Source: Streptomyces hundungensis
GTDB taxonomy: Bacteria; Actinomycetota; Actinomycetes; Streptomycetales; Streptomycetaceae
Length of the DNA: 64,000 bases
NCBI RefSeq assembly: GCF_003627815.1
Contig: NZ_CP032698.1
Location: forward strand, 8,308,001 to 8,372,000
Direction: 5' to 3'
Shown here: positions 8,937 through 17,239 of the stretch, piece by piece
Layout of the letters: every line of letters begins with the position of its first letter
How positions within the stretch are numbered: position 1 is the first letter of the stretch
Program-made: the position numbers and the translations under genes
Notes under the pieces: model-generated
What the model saw: the letters and a program-made list of their open reading frames with translations, nothing else
Told to the model about the DNA's origin: nothing
Databases searched by the model: none

Positions 8937-9812
8937 TCATGTCTGTGGCAGTGGTCCGGGCTCGTTTGTTCGGTTGCCGGCCAGGCGGCGACTGGCGAGT
9001 GTGGTGAGTGCTGTGTGGGCCCGGGTTCCTGGCTCTGCGATGTAGGTGATGAGGGTCTGGTCTGGCTGGTCGGGTAGGTGGAGTGTCTGGCGGTGTAGGG
9101 GGAGTTCGCCGGTCGCAGGGTGGTGTATGCGCTGGAGGCTGTGGGAGTTGTCCTGTACGTGGTGTTCGGCCCACAGGCGGTTGAAGTCATCGCTGCGGGC
9201 GGAGAGTTCGCCCAGGAGCTGGCACAGCCGGTCGTCGCAGGGGTGGCGGCCGAGGTCCATGCGCAGCGCGGCGACCGTGTCGCGGGCTGTCTGTTCCCAG
9301 TCGGGGTACCGCTCTCTAGCACCGGGGTCGAGGAAGTGCAGCCAGGCCATGTTGCGCCGTTCGGCGGGCAGGGCGTCGAAGTCGCCGAACAGGACACGGG
9401 CCGGGGGGTTGGAGGCCAGGATGTCCAGGCGCCGGCCGAGGACGTAGGCGGGTACCTCGCCGAGCGCGCCGAGCAGCATCTGGATGCCCGCGCTGACCGG
9501 CTGCGGGGCGGGAGCTTGTGCGGGCGAGGTGTGCAGGGCGCGGGTGAGGTGGCCCAGGTGTGCGCGCTCGGCGGCATCGAGCCGCAACACCCCCGCGACC
9601 GCGTCGAGGACGTGGTCGGAGACGTTCTGCGTCCGGCCCTGTTCCAGCCGTATGTAGTAGTCGACGCTGACTCCCGCGAGCTGCGCCAGCTCTTCGCGGC
9701 GCAGGCCGGGCACCCGCCGTCGTCCGCTGAAGGGACGTACGCCGACATCCTGCGGGCGCAGGCGGGAGCGCCGGGACTGGAGGAATGTGGCGAGTTCGGT
9801 GCGAAAGTCCAT
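8937..9812 (-). CDS. XRE-family regulator with MmyB-like ligand domain
   Basis: A 291-residue transcription factor. Residues 20-75 form an XRE helix-turn-helix (RRVPGLRREELAQLAGVSVD with the YYIRLEQGR recognition end). The rest is the MmyB-like C-terminal domain, recognisable by DILASNPPARVLFGDFDALP and RNMAWLHFLDPGARERYPDW, which in relatives binds a fatty-acid-like ligand. The ATG at 9810-9812 (MDFRTELATFLQSRR) matches the family start. The gene diverges from the SDR gene at 9956, the usual arrangement when such a regulator represses a neighbouring SDR oxidoreductase. The shared 143-bp intergenic region should contain its operator. Confidence 0.88.
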   Translation of the reverse strand: MDFRTELATFLQSRRSRLRPQDVGVRPFSGRRRVPGLRREELAQLAGVSVDYYIRLEQGRTQNVSDHVLDAVAGVLRLDAAERAHLGHLTRALHTSPAQAPAPQPVSAGIQMLLGALGEVPAYVLGRRLDILASNPPARVLFGDFDALPAERRNMAWLHFLDPGARERYPDWEQTARDTVAALRMDLGRHPCDDRLCQLLGELSARSDDFNRLWAEHHVQDNSHSLQRIHHPATGELPLHRQTLHLPDQPDQTLITYIAEPGTRAHTALTTLASRRLAGNRTNEPGPLPQT

Positions 9813-9955
9813 GACGCAAGTATCGGCGGAGCCTGGTTCTGGCAGACCCAGGGTCGGACAGGGCCCTGGGTAAGGGTGCGCGTTGCGTGCAGAGTCGAGA
9901 CCGCCCACAGGCACCACACACCCATGTACCCGCACACGCGCACCCGGAGAACACC

Positions 9956-10783
9956 ATGGCCGCCACCGCCACCGCCACCACCACTGCCGCCGCCACGACT
10001 GTGTCGCAGAGCGTCGCGTCCGCCCGGCCCCTCACGGGCAGGGTGGCGGTCGTGACCGGAGCCTCCAGCGGCATCGGCGAGGCCACCGCGACTCTGCTGG
10101 CCGCGCAAGGAGCCCACGTCGCCCTGCTGGCCCGCCGCGGGGAACGTCTGGCCCAGCACGTGGCGCGCATCGAAGCGGCCGGCGGCACCGCGCTCGCCGT
10201 CCCCTCCGACGTGACCGATCCCGCTTCGCTCGCGGACGCCGCCACCCGGGTCCGGGAACGCTTCGGTCATGCTGACCTCGTCGTCAACAACGCGGGCCTT
10301 GCCCTGCCCGACCTCCTCGGCCAGGAGGCCTCCGGTGCCAACTGGCAACGCATGATCGAGGTGAATGTCACCGGTGCTTGGGCTGTTGTGGACGCCTTCG
10401 TGCCGGATCTGCTCGCCGCGGCCGGCGACCGGGGCTGCGCGGACCTGGTGACCGTCTCGTCCGTGGCCGCTCAGATCGTCTTGCCGGGTTTCGGCGGCTA
10501 CGCCGCGAGCAAGGCTGCCCTCAGTCATCTCTCCCGCAACCTGCGCGTCCAGCTCGCGCCGAGCGACATCCGGGTGACCACCATTGAGCCGGGCGCCGTC
10601 GATACCGAGCTGCGTGACCACATCGGCGACCCCGCCATGAGCGCCGCCGTCCAGGAAGCCATGGACTCCATTGAGAAGATCCCCAGTGGGGCCGACATCG
10701 CCGAACTGATCGCCTTCGCCGTCAGCCGCCCCCGCCACGTCAACCTCCCGCAGATCTCCGTCATGCCGACACGCGAAATCTAA
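9956..10783 (+). CDS. SDR-family NAD(P)-dependent oxidoreductase
   Basis: A 275-residue classical short-chain dehydrogenase/reductase. The glycine-rich cofactor motif TGASSGIGEA, the NNAG motif, catalytic Ser (VTVSSVAAQ) and YAASK with Tyr and Lys are all present, as is the PGAVDTELRDHI substrate-loop region. It should interconvert a hydroxyl and a carbonyl group; the substrate is unknown. The ATG at 9956 (within GAACACCATGGCC) was chosen over the longer GTG/ATG options at 9887. It is transcribed away from the XRE regulator at 9812. Its TAA stop (10781-10783) is exactly the 3-bp target duplicated by the downstream IS5-type element, so the insertion left the protein unchanged. Confidence 0.9.
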   Translation: MAATATATTTAAATTVSQSVASARPLTGRVAVVTGASSGIGEATATLLAAQGAHVALLARRGERLAQHVARIEAAGGTALAVPSDVTDPASLADAATRVRERFGHADLVVNNAGLALPDLLGQEASGANWQRMIEVNVTGAWAVVDAFVPDLLAAAGDRGCADLVTVSSVAAQIVLPGFGGYAASKAALSHLSRNLRVQLAPSDIRVTTIEPGAVDTELRDHIGDPAMSAAVQEAMDSIEKIPSGADIAELIAFAVSRPRHVNLPQISVMPTREI

Positions 10784-10822
10784 GAAGCCATCTCATTTGG
10801 GCGACTCGGTATTCTGTGAGTC

Positions 10823-11182
10823 ATGGTGGGGATCGTTGAGCGTCTGGTGCCGGACGAGTTGTGGGAGTTGTTCCAGCGGGTGGTGCCGGAGGCGCCGTCG
10901 AGGCCGCAGGGCGGTGGTCGGCGTCGGCACGGGGACCGGGAGGTGCTGGCCGCGATTGTCTTCGTGGCCACGTCGGGTTGTACCTGGCAGCAGCTGCCTT
11001 CGGCGTCGTTCGGGCCGTCCGGAGCGACCGCCCACCGGCGGTTCTCGGAGTGGTCGAAGGCCAGAGTGTGGGCCAAGCTCCACCGCCTGGTCCTCGACGA
11101 ACTCGGCGCCCGCGGCGAACTGGACTGGTCTAGGTGCGCGATCGACTCGGTGAACATGCGGGCCCTGAAAAGGGGGACCTGA
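10823..11182 (+). CDS. IS5-family transposase, ORF1
   Basis: A 119-residue N-terminal transposase part with the DUF4096-type helical domain (GGGRRRHGDREVLAAIVFVA, TSGCTWQQLP) and ending around the first catalytic aspartate (DWSRCAIDSV). It overlaps ORF2 by 49 nt, and the overlap contains an AAAAGGGGG run, a typical slippage site for making the full-length enzyme. Confidence 0.85.
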   Translation: MVGIVERLVPDELWELFQRVVPEAPSRPQGGGRRRHGDREVLAAIVFVATSGCTWQQLPSASFGPSGATAHRRFSEWSKARVWAKLHRLVLDELGARGELDWSRCAIDSVNMRALKRGT

Positions 11183-11631
11183 CGGGTCCGAATCCTGTCG
11201 ACCGGGGCAAGTACGGCTCGAAGATCCACCTGATCACCGAACGGTCCGGTCTGCCCATATCCGTCGGAATCTCCGGGGCCAACCTGCACGACAGTCAGGC
11301 CCTGATCCCGCTCGTGAAGGGCATCCCGCCGATCCGCTCGCGCCGCGGCCCGCGCCGCCGCAAGCCCAGCAAACTCCACGCCGACAAGGGCTACGACTAC
11401 GCCCACCTGCGGCAATGGTTACGCGAACGCGGCATCACCCACCGCATCGCCCGCAAGGGAGTCGAGTCCTCGCAACGGCTGGGCCGCCACCGCTGGACCG
11501 TGGAACGCACCATGGCCTGGCTCGCCGGCTGCCGACGACTCCACCGCCGCTACGAACGCAAGGCCGACCACTTCCTCGCCTTCACCAGCATCGCCTGCAC
11601 CCTCATCTGCTACCGCCGACTCGCCAAATGA
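11134..11631 (+). CDS. IS5-family transposase, ORF2 (DDE domain)
   Basis: A 165-residue C-terminal transposase part with GSKIHLITERSGLP, the second aspartate in HADKGYDYAHLR, and the region of the catalytic glutamate in GRHRWTVERTMAWLAGCRRL. It is expected to be made as a frameshift fusion with ORF1. The start given (a GTG) is only the open-frame limit. Confidence 0.85.
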   Translation: MRDRLGEHAGPEKGDLTGPNPVDRGKYGSKIHLITERSGLPISVGISGANLHDSQALIPLVKGIPPIRSRRGPRRRKPSKLHADKGYDYAHLRQWLRERGITHRIARKGVESSQRLGRHRWTVERTMAWLAGCRRLHRRYERKADHFLAFTSIACTLICYRRLAK

Positions 11632-11649
11632 GATGACTTCTAAGGACCG

Positions 11650-12432
11650 TTGGGCGGGCGGCTCACGAGCGAACGAGACGCGTGGCAGCGTGCGTCCGCA
11701 GCGCGGTGGCCGACGCCGCTACGGTGATCGCGCGGTACTGGCGGCGATCCTGTTCGTGGCTATAACAGGGTGTACCTGGCGGCAACTGCCGCCCGTCTTC
11801 GGCCCCTCCGGGCCAACCGCACACCGGCGATTCACCGAGTGGAGCCGGGCCCGGGTCTGGGCCGAGTTCCACCGCCTCCTCCTGGACGAACTGGGCGCGC
11901 GGGGAACTGGACTGGTCCCGGTGTGCGATCGACTCGGTGGACATAAGGGCAGCAAAAGGGGGGGATCTGACAGGTCCGAATCCCGTGGATCGCGGCAAGC
12001 AGGGATCAAAGATCCACTTGATGACTGAGCGATCCGGGTTGCCCCTCTCGGTCGGGATCTTCGCTGCGAACACTCATGACAGTCAGGGCCTCGAACCTCT
12101 CGTACGCGGTATCTGGCCCGTCCGCTCCCGCCGTGGACCGCGGCGGCCAAGCCTGCCAAGCTCTATGGCGACGAGGGGTACCACTACGATCCCCTGCACC
12201 GATGGCTGCGCTCGCGGAACATCACCGCGCGCATCGCGCGCAAGTGCGTCGAGTCCTCTTAGCGGTTGGGCGGCATCGGTGGACTGTGGGGCGGACGGTT
12301 GCCTTACTTGCCGGATGCCGCCGCCTGCACCGTCGATACGAACGCAAGGCAGAACACTTCCTCGCCTTCGCCGGCATCGCCGCCGCTTTGATCTGCTACC
12401 GCAGACTTGCCAAGGTCATCGACTCGACGTGA
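11650..12432 (+). pseudogene. IS5-family transposase, decayed second element
   Basis: A relative (not a copy) of the neighbouring IS5 element. Its pieces run in order: GGRRRYGDRAVLAAILFVAI, CAIDS in another frame, GSKIHLMTERSGLPLSVGIF, then GDEGYHYDPLHRWLRSRNIT and RWTVGRTVALLAGCRRLHRR. The frame is broken at least twice and an in-frame TAG interrupts the VESS-R segment near 12260. The N-terminal 40 residues and clear inverted repeats are missing. Confidence 0.85.
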
Positions 12433-12505
12433 TCCGTAAAGTACGGCTTCTGATAGCGCGGCCCAACGCAGTGGACCACGCCGCGTGCGCACCGTCGAGG
12501 AACTC

Positions 12506-13105
12506 ATGACTGACTACCTGGCTGCCGTGATGGAGATGCTCGGCCCTGCCCAGAACCGCCATGCGGACCCGGCCGCCTGGGACCGTCTCCACGCAGAACT
12601 CGGCATACAACTTCCGCCCGACTACCGGGCTCTTGTGGACGCGTTTGCCCCCATCGAGATCAACGGGCACCTGCACCTCTCCCACCCCGCGACCGAGTGG
12701 TGGAACCTGGGCGAATACATCCGCAGCACGATCAAGGCGTGGTCCGAGGTGCCGTGGGACGACCTCGATCTCGACGCGGACGAGGACCCCCGCATGCTCT
12801 TCGGACTCGACGAGCTGAGCTTTGGCACCCCCAACGGGCTGTGGCCGATCGCGAGCACCGACCGCGGAGAGATCATCTTCCTGCTTGCCACCCCCGACGC
12901 TCCGAGGTTCTTGGTGAGCTTCGACGAAACCTGGGCAGAGCACCGCATTAGCTTCGCGGAATGGCTCTACCGCTATCTCATCGGCGAAGACATGACCGGG
13001 CCCAATAGCGCAGCGTTTTACCCCGGGCCCGTGAAGTTGCGGCACCTTCCAATTTCCGCTGGCGAACGCCCGGAACCTTGGTACGGCCCAGACCGCGGCA
13101 TGTGA
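12506..13105 (+). CDS. SMI1/KNR4-family protein
   Basis: A 199-residue SMI1/KNR4-type protein. Typical features are AWDRLHAELGIQLPPDYRAL (the approach helix), the FAPIEINGHLHL strand, GLWPIASTDRGEIIFLLATP, and a C-terminal aromatic helix (FAEWLYRYLIGEDM). These proteins usually act as intracellular immunity factors against toxins delivered by neighbours. The ATG at 12506 follows GAGGAACTC at good spacing; an in-frame GTG at 12485 would add seven residues. It is an orphan between IS5 and IS630 sequences, and no toxin gene is close. Confidence 0.8.
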   Translation: MTDYLAAVMEMLGPAQNRHADPAAWDRLHAELGIQLPPDYRALVDAFAPIEINGHLHLSHPATEWWNLGEYIRSTIKAWSEVPWDDLDLDADEDPRMLFGLDELSFGTPNGLWPIASTDRGEIIFLLATPDAPRFLVSFDETWAEHRISFAEWLYRYLIGEDMTGPNSAAFYPGPVKLRHLPISAGERPEPWYGPDRGM

Positions 13106-13150
13106 GAAGCCGCCGCTCAACTCACGGCAGCAGCCTAATGAAAGCACCTC

Positions 13151-13765
13151 TTACTGATCTTTTCGTAAGTTCGGTGGGTGTGGTGGGTGGATGGTGAGTC
13201 CGGTGTGGGTGAGGAATGACCAGGGGAGTTGTGGATTGTTGTTGATGCGGTGGATGCCTTGTTCGGTGGCGTCGGCGACGTCTGCGAGGTGGTCGCCGGC
13301 GAGGTTGGCGAGTTCACGTTTCTTGAGCGAGGACCACAACAGTTCCACCGGGTTCAGCTCGGGTGCGTAGGCGGGTAATCGCTCGAGTGTGAGCCAGTCC
13401 TGTTCGGCGACCCATGCCCGCATGGCCCGGCTCCAGTGAGCGGACAGGCCGTCCCAGACCAGAACCACGTTCTCGCCGCGGTAGAACACCTTCATCTGTT
13501 CCAGGACTTCGATGAGTCCGAGAGTGTCGTAGCTGCCGGGCTTGAGATGGAAACACAGTCGTGCCCCGCGTTCGGGGTCGGTGGAGTGGTAGCCCAGGGC
13601 GCCGGCCATCGACGCCCGCTTCCAGTTCAGGCGGTGGCGAAGGAGCGGGGTCCGTCCTCGGGGTGCGTAGGTGCGACGGACCTGCGGCAAGAGTGAGACG
13701 CCTGATTCGTCGAGGAACACGATCCAGGCACGTGTGTTCACCGCCCTTTTTTGATGCGCGGCCAC
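13151..13765 (-). CDS. IS630 transposase, ORFB (DDE part), copy 1
   Basis: A 204-residue catalytic part with FLDESGVSLLPQ (first Asp), VVLVWDGLSAHWS (second Asp) and LPAYAPELNPVELLW (final Glu), as in IS630-family DDE transposases. The last codon of the element is CAG. The stop TAA is formed by the target TA plus the next flanking base, so the host DNA supplies the terminator codon. It overlaps ORFA by 28 nt. Confidence 0.88.
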   Translation of the reverse strand: MAAHQKRAVNTRAWIVFLDESGVSLLPQVRRTYAPRGRTPLLRHRLNWKRASMAGALGYHSTDPERGARLCFHLKPGSYDTLGLIEVLEQMKVFYRGENVVLVWDGLSAHWSRAMRAWVAEQDWLTLERLPAYAPELNPVELLWSSLKKRELANLAGDHLADVADATEQGIHRINNNPQLPWSFLTHTGLTIHPPHPPNLRKDQ

Positions 13766-14310
13766 TCGTGGGAGACCCAGCGGGCGATCTCCGACTCATC
13801 CCGCTCGACCGCCCGCCGCTCAGGGCGCTGAAGACTCCATCCCAGTCGGCCCGTCAGCAGCCGCCACACCGACGCTCTGGACAACACCACCCCTGTCACC
13901 CGGGCAACGATCTCTCCGACACGTTCCAGAGTCCACAAGTCGGCCTCGAAACCATGAGCCTGGGCGCCGCGGTCCAACGCGGTCCGAACCGCCTCGACCT
14001 GGGAGTCGTCCAGTTTGGGCGGGCGCCCGGTAGATGCCCGCCGCCGCAACGCGGAAGCACCGTCCTTCTCCCACACCCGACGCCATCGCCGCACGCTCTC
14101 GGCACATACCCCTACCGCCCGCGCGATCTCCGCATTCGAGACATCCTCCTCGAACAACTCCACCGCCCGAACGCGACGCGCTTCCGCCAACTGCGGCCGC
14201 GACAAAGGAGGAAGTGGCGATCCGGCGGCCATAGGCGAAGCTTGATAAGCCATCCCGACAGCGTCCCACCTACACCGCCACTATGCCCACTGAACTTACG
14301 AAAAGATCAG
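13154..14310 (-). mobile_element. IS630-family element, copy 1 (1157 bp)
   Basis: Inverted repeats CTGATCTTTTCGTAAGTTC (left) and GAACTTACGAAAAGATCAG (right) bound the element, with TA on both sides (13152-13153 and 14311-14312), as expected for IS630/Tc1-mariner insertion. It carries a two-frame transposase on the minus strand. The right-hand TA is shared with an identical second copy placed head-to-tail. Confidence 0.93.
13738..14253 (-). CDS. IS630 transposase, ORFA (DNA-binding part), copy 1
   Basis: A 171-residue paired helix-turn-helix domain: VSNAEIARAVGVCAESVRRW, a GRPPK hook, and a second HTH (RVGEIVARVTGVVLSRASVW). It ends just after a run of six A followed by GGGC, where slippage would fuse it to ORFB. 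Confidence 0.88.
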   Translation of the reverse strand: MAYQASPMAAGSPLPPLSRPQLAEARRVRAVELFEEDVSNAEIARAVGVCAESVRRWRRVWEKDGASALRRRASTGRPPKLDDSQVEAVRTALDRGAQAHGFEADLWTLERVGEIVARVTGVVLSRASVWRLLTGRLGWSLQRPERRAVERDESEIARWVSHEWPRIKKGR

Positions 14311-14924
14311 TACTGATCTTTTCGTAAGTTCGGTGGGTGTGGTGGGTGGATGGTGAGTCCGGTGTGGGTGAGGAATGACCAGGGGAGTTGTGGATTGTTG
14401 TTGATGCGGTGGATGCCTTGTTCGGTGGCGTCGGCGACGTCTGCGAGGTGGTCGCCGGCGAGGTTGGCGAGTTCACGTTTCTTGAGCGAGGACCACAACA
14501 GTTCCACCGGGTTCAGCTCGGGTGCGTAGGCGGGTAATCGCTCGAGTGTGAGCCAGTCCTGTTCGGCGACCCATGCCCGCATGGCCCGGCTCCAGTGAGC
14601 GGACAGGCCGTCCCAGACCAGAACCACGTTCTCGCCGCGGTAGAACACCTTCATCTGTTCCAGGACTTCGATGAGTCCGAGAGTGTCGTAGCTGCCGGGC
14701 TTGAGATGGAAACACAGTCGTGCCCCGCGTTCGGGGTCGGTGGAGTGGTAGCCCAGGGCGCCGGCCATCGACGCCCGCTTCCAGTTCAGGCGGTGGCGAA
14801 GGAGCGGGGTCCGTCCTCGGGGTGCGTAGGTGCGACGGACCTGCGGCAAGAGTGAGACGCCTGATTCGTCGAGGAACACGATCCAGGCACGTGTGTTCAC
14901 CGCCCTTTTTTGATGCGCGGCCAC
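14307..14924 (-). CDS. IS630 transposase, ORFB, copy 2
   Basis: Same catalytic part as in copy 1. Because the next base after the shared TA is the first C of copy 1, this frame reads TAC TGA and gains one tyrosine before stopping inside the neighbouring copy's inverted repeat. Confidence 0.88.
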   Translation of the reverse strand: MAAHQKRAVNTRAWIVFLDESGVSLLPQVRRTYAPRGRTPLLRHRLNWKRASMAGALGYHSTDPERGARLCFHLKPGSYDTLGLIEVLEQMKVFYRGENVVLVWDGLSAHWSRAMRAWVAEQDWLTLERLPAYAPELNPVELLWSSLKKRELANLAGDHLADVADATEQGIHRINNNPQLPWSFLTHTGLTIHPPHPPNLRKDQY

Positions 14925-15469
14925 TCGTGGGAGACCCAGCGGGCGATCTCCGACTCATCCCGCTCGACCGCCCGCCGCTCAGGGCGCTGAAGACTCCATC
15001 CCAGTCGGCCCGTCAGCAGCCGCCACACCGACGCTCTGGACAACACCACCCCTGTCACCCGGGCAACGATCTCTCCGACACGTTCCAGAGTCCACAAGTC
15101 GGCCTCGAAACCATGAGCCTGGGCGCCGCGGTCCAACGCGGTCCGAACCGCCTCGACCTGGGAGTCGTCCAGTTTGGGCGGGCGCCCGGTAGATGCCCGC
15201 CGCCGCAACGCGGAAGCACCGTCCTTCTCCCACACCCGACGCCATCGCCGCACGCTCTCGGCACATACCCCTACCGCCCGCGCGATCTCCGCATTCGAGA
15301 CATCCTCCTCGAACAACTCCACCGCCCGAACGCGACGCGCTTCCGCCAACTGCGGCCGCGACAAAGGAGGAAGTGGCGATCCGGCGGCCATAGGCGAAGC
15401 TTGATAAGCCATCCCGACAGCGTCCCACCTACACCGCCACTATGCCCACTGAACTTACGAAAAGATCAG
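14313..15469 (-). mobile_element. IS630-family element, copy 2 (1157 bp), tandem
   Basis: Same ends, length and, as far as I can see, same sequence as copy 1, in the same orientation. It is flanked by TA at 14311-14312 (shared with copy 1) and 15470-15471. The two copies form a head-to-tail dimer with only the TA between them. Confidence 0.93.
14897..15412 (-). CDS. IS630 transposase, ORFA, copy 2
   Basis: Identical to ORFA of copy 1: a paired helix-turn-helix DNA-binding domain followed by the A6-GGGC slippage site. Confidence 0.88.
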   Translation of the reverse strand: MAYQASPMAAGSPLPPLSRPQLAEARRVRAVELFEEDVSNAEIARAVGVCAESVRRWRRVWEKDGASALRRRASTGRPPKLDDSQVEAVRTALDRGAQAHGFEADLWTLERVGEIVARVTGVVLSRASVWRLLTGRLGWSLQRPERRAVERDESEIARWVSHEWPRIKKGR

Positions 15470-16068
15470 TAGTCGGAGTAGTCGCCCCCCTCGGGGCGGC
15501 GCGGGCTGAGGACGGCGTTCACGGCTGCCGAGGCAGCGCCGATCGAGGTGAGGGGCGAGGTGTCGACCTCTTTGAGGACGATGGCCAGCGCCAGGTCCAC
15601 CGCGTCCGCACCATCGGAGGCGGCGCCCACGTACTTCACGCTCCTCCTGTTCGTCGTCTCGGCGCGTTCCAGCGTGACGTTCACCCCCGGCCGTTCCAGG
15701 ACGAAGGTGCGGCCGGTACGAAGCACGGTGTACGTGTACGACCGCTCCCTGAAAGTGACCGTGAGTGCCCGGGACTTGTTCCTGAAGGCCCGCCGGTTGA
15801 AATCCAGTGCCGCTCGGGTTCCGTCGATGAACAGCGAACTGTTCTCCAGGGAGAGGGGATGGAAGGACTCCGAGCGGTACCGGACCTCCGGCATGTGTGC
15901 GCCCTGGAGGCACAGTTCAGCCGCCGGGAGACTCTTTCGACCCGGCATCCTGCTCCCGGGCCGGATCGTGACGACTTTGCCGAAAGGCCCGATGATCCCC
16001 TCGAATCCCGTCTGCTTCTTCATTCGGTAGTGGTGCAGCTCAAACGTGAAGGCGTCGCTCATCTCCAC
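15466..16068 (-). CDS. Hypothetical protein, 3' end altered by IS630
   Basis: A 200-residue soluble protein of unknown function, beta-rich in the centre (YTYTVLRTGRTFVLERPGVN) with a C-terminal helix (AVDLALAIVLKEVDTSP) and an Asp/Tyr tail. Start ATG at 16066-16068, with a second ATG two codons in. The stop TGA lies in the IS630 inverted repeat. Joining the two outer flanks with a single TA gives a TAA stop one codon earlier (GDYSD-TAA), so the insertion hit the stop codon and added a single Tyr. The fold resembles small lipid- or ligand-binding proteins only in a general way. Confidence 0.6.
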   Translation of the reverse strand: MEMSDAFTFELHHYRMKKQTGFEGIIGPFGKVVTIRPGSRMPGRKSLPAAELCLQGAHMPEVRYRSESFHPLSLENSSLFIDGTRAALDFNRRAFRNKSRALTVTFRERSYTYTVLRTGRTFVLERPGVNVTLERAETTNRRSVKYVGAASDGADAVDLALAIVLKEVDTSPLTSIGAASAAVNAVLSPRRPEGGDYSDY

Positions 16069-16429
16069 CTGCCTGTGTCTCTGTGAGGTCAGAACCAGTA
16101 CGAGTTTGACGGGATGAGGTGTTGGGCCACGCTCCTGGCTCCGCTGGCTATTTCACGGCCAGCTGTCGAGGCCCCGTCGGCGACCCGGTCGGCCGCCTTG
16201 CCCGCGCCGTCGTGAGCACGGTGCCCAGGTCCGCGCGACGTCCGGGGTGCCTCGGGTGCGAGACACGCTGGTGCTGTGGCTCACCGCGTCGTGGATCACG
16301 ACCTGTGCACTGCTGATGCCGGACCCGGTGGCCGCGGTGTTCCGGGACTGCTTGCTGCTGTCGCGTCCGCTCCCTGTTGCAGCCGCGTTTGTGGGCAGCG
16401 GGTCACCCTGTCCAGCGGCGCCGAAGCGT
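16069..16429. other. No recognisable gene
   Basis: About 360 bases between two minus-strand genes. Open frames here have no recognisable content. Confidence 0.5.
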
Positions 16430-16825
16430 CTACCGGGCCAGGAACGTTGCGGTGTCGTGCATCAGGGACGGCGGCAGGTCGGTCAACTTAGAGACGATCA
16501 TGGTCAGCTCCCGGCCGAGGGAGGGCAACTGTTCCCAGACGGCCGGATTGATGGCGAGTACTGCGGACAGCAGATCGCCTTCAAACATGTCGCCTGCGGC
16601 CATCGGATCGTCTCGCAACACCTCCAGCGCGAGCGGTAGCAGATGGGCGAGTCCGACATTCTGTCTGATCAGCAGGCGCAGGTCCTCGACGGTCAGCTCG
16701 CGGATCGGCCGACGGCGCAGCTTGTGCACCGTCGCAGCAAGGCGAGTTGCCTCAGCCGGCGGGGCGGGCCAGCAGTCGCGTTCCAGCTCCTCCAGGGAAC
16801 GGTCGAGGTCTGCACGTCGAGTCAC
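16430..16825 (-). CDS. CdiI-like contact-dependent inhibition immunity protein
   Basis: A 131-residue protein matching the actinobacterial family annotated as contact-dependent growth inhibition system immunity proteins. The hallmarks are LDRSLEELERDCWPAPPAEA, RRPIRELTVEDLRLLIRQNV, GLAHLLPLALEVLRDDPMAA and GDMFEGDLL. Such proteins are thought to neutralise a cognate delivered toxin in the cytoplasm; the partner is not visible here. The GTG at 16823-16825 gives the usual family N-terminus (TRRADLDRS); a GTG 11 codons upstream is possible. It is an orphan immunity gene, like the SMI1 genes nearby. Confidence 0.72.
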   Translation of the reverse strand: MTRRADLDRSLEELERDCWPAPPAEATRLAATVHKLRRRPIRELTVEDLRLLIRQNVGLAHLLPLALEVLRDDPMAAGDMFEGDLLSAVLAINPAVWEQLPSLGRELTMIVSKLTDLPPSLMHDTATFLAR

Positions 16826-17239
16826 CGGACGATCATCCCACGGCACAGATCGCACCACGCTGTGCGATATCCGCCGGAGCGTTCAGTGGCCGGTGAAGGC
16901 GGCGAGGCCGGCACCAGAGAGGGGAAACGGGCGGCGTGGGCCGTAGGAGCTGGAGAGTCACCAAGCCCCCATGTGACGCGCATGCCGCCCGTGTCTGGAC
17001 CGTGCTGGGGTCCCCGGGCTGGGAGACGTATGGCCGGGCTGGAGTTCGGGACCAGCGGGACGGGGGCCTGCCGCCTCCTGGAGGTCACCCGCTGCCTGAC
17101 CGCGATCGAGGACACCGCGGCCCCCACACCCCGGGCTGCCCCACCCGCGGGACGACACCCCGGCCGCCGCGCGCGGCCCGGCCTTCGTGGCGGCGCTCGA
17201 CCGGGGCCTGGTTCGACGGGCCCTGATCGCCGTCTCCGG
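16826..17239. other. No recognisable gene
   Basis: About 400 bases without a convincing coding region. One long minus-strand frame crosses it but has no recognisable content here. Confidence 0.45.

Larger units (their letters stand above)
10784..11640 (+). mobile_element. IS5-family element, copy 1 (857 bp)
   Basis: An intact insertion sequence bounded by 17-bp near-perfect inverted repeats (GAAGCCATCTCATTTGG left; complement of CCAAATGAGATGACTTC right, one mismatch) and flanked by TAA on both sides (10781-10783 and 11641-11643), a 3-bp duplication of the TNA type. It carries two overlapping transposase frames. An identical copy lies at 29157-30013 with the same TAA duplication. Confidence 0.9.

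Noticed and set aside
8750..10738. 662-codon minus-strand frame across the XRE and SDR genes
   Set aside because: It is antisense to a clear SDR gene and shares no family features; high GC makes such open frames common.
13138..15471. Tandem IS630 region considered as a composite transposon
   Set aside because: There is no cargo DNA between the copies, only the shared TA.
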